From Paenibacillus nanensis (lineage in GTDB: Bacteria; Bacillota; Bacilli; Paenibacillales; Paenibacillaceae): 41,197 nucleotides of DNA. Where the stretch lies: the NCBI RefSeq assembly GCF_003583765.1, contig NZ_QXQA01000027.1:1-41197 (forward strand). Direction: 5' to 3'. The position numbers were made by a program, and so were the translations under genes. Below are positions 41,127 to 41,197 of this stretch, one piece after another (positions within the stretch are counted from its first letter, which is position 1; the number at the start of each line of letters is the position of its first letter). Under the pieces are notes generated by a model. It made no database searches and was not told where the DNA came from. It saw only the letters and a program-made list of their open reading frames with translations.

Positions 41127-41197
41127 TTTATGGAGAGTTTGATCCTGGCTCAGGACGAACGCTGGCGGCGTGCCTAATACATGCAAGTCGAGCGGAG
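41127..41197 (+). rRNA. 16S ribosomal RNA, 5' end (truncated by window)
   Basis: The universal 16S start is seen: GGAGAGTTTGATCCTGGCTC, then AGGACGAACGCTGGCGGCGT, then GCCTAATACATGCAAGTCGA. Only the first 71 bases are in the window. The exact 5' end (41127) is set by comparison with the B. subtilis form. Confidence 0.97.

Overview
This window looks like chromosomal DNA of a spore-forming, Gram-positive Firmicute, most likely Paenibacillus or a close relative. The evidence is the gene order polA-mutM-ytaF-coaE, an alpha/beta-type small acid-soluble spore protein, nrdR, strong AGGAGG ribosome binding sites, YesM/YesN-type two-component systems, FIMAH and dockerin domains on secreted glycan enzymes, and a 16S rRNA start of Firmicute type at the right edge. 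The genus is an inference from style; no database was searched.

Layout. 1-475: a 51-bp tandem hairpin repeat (array A) and a 26-bp duplication. 476-3782 (minus): a likely operon of M20 amidohydrolase, the two halves of a ThrE-type amino-acid exporter, and an AraC regulator. 3874-14240: a phosphate and signalling block made of a soluble CBS-chemoreceptor-like protein, pstB1-phoU, a LysR gene divergent from pstS-pstC-pstA-pstB2, and a CBS-GGDEF / EAL pair. 14305-20938: housekeeping genes polA, mutM, ytaF, coaE, a lytic transglycosylase, an SASP and nrdR. 20943-22486: nine 51-bp hairpin repeats (array B), tRNA-Ala(GGC) and a mostly unexplained intergenic stretch. 22487-38529: a xylan/plant-polysaccharide locus with a GH10 enzyme carrying cohesin and dockerin domains, a YesMN two-component system, a carbohydrate ABC importer without its own ATPase, and a 1819-residue secreted beta-helix protein with LamG, CBM9-like and FIMAH-like domains; two cre-like sites suggest CcpA control. 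38714-40636: an AraC regulator, a VOC protein and a DoxX-like protein. 40821-41197: tandem rRNA promoters, leader, and the first 71 bases of a 16S rRNA gene.

The two strongest observations are these. (1) Four promoters (before the CBS-MCP gene, pstB1-phoU, pstS, and the GGDEF-EAL pair) each carry four 6-mers resembling the PhoP box, phased at exactly 11 bp, with the last 6-mer 9 nt before a -10-like hexamer. Phosphate starvation would then drive not only uptake but also a c-di-GMP synthase/phosphodiesterase pair and a cytosolic chemoreceptor-like protein, and the chemoreceptor-like protein and the synthase share the same kind of CBS-pair domain. (2) The two 51-bp arrays, 21 kb apart, differ in most of their sequence but share a 21-nt hairpin core (TARTGRCG-N5-CGAYAYTA), including one compensatory base-pair change. 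That suggests one structured repeat family rather than two unrelated repeats.
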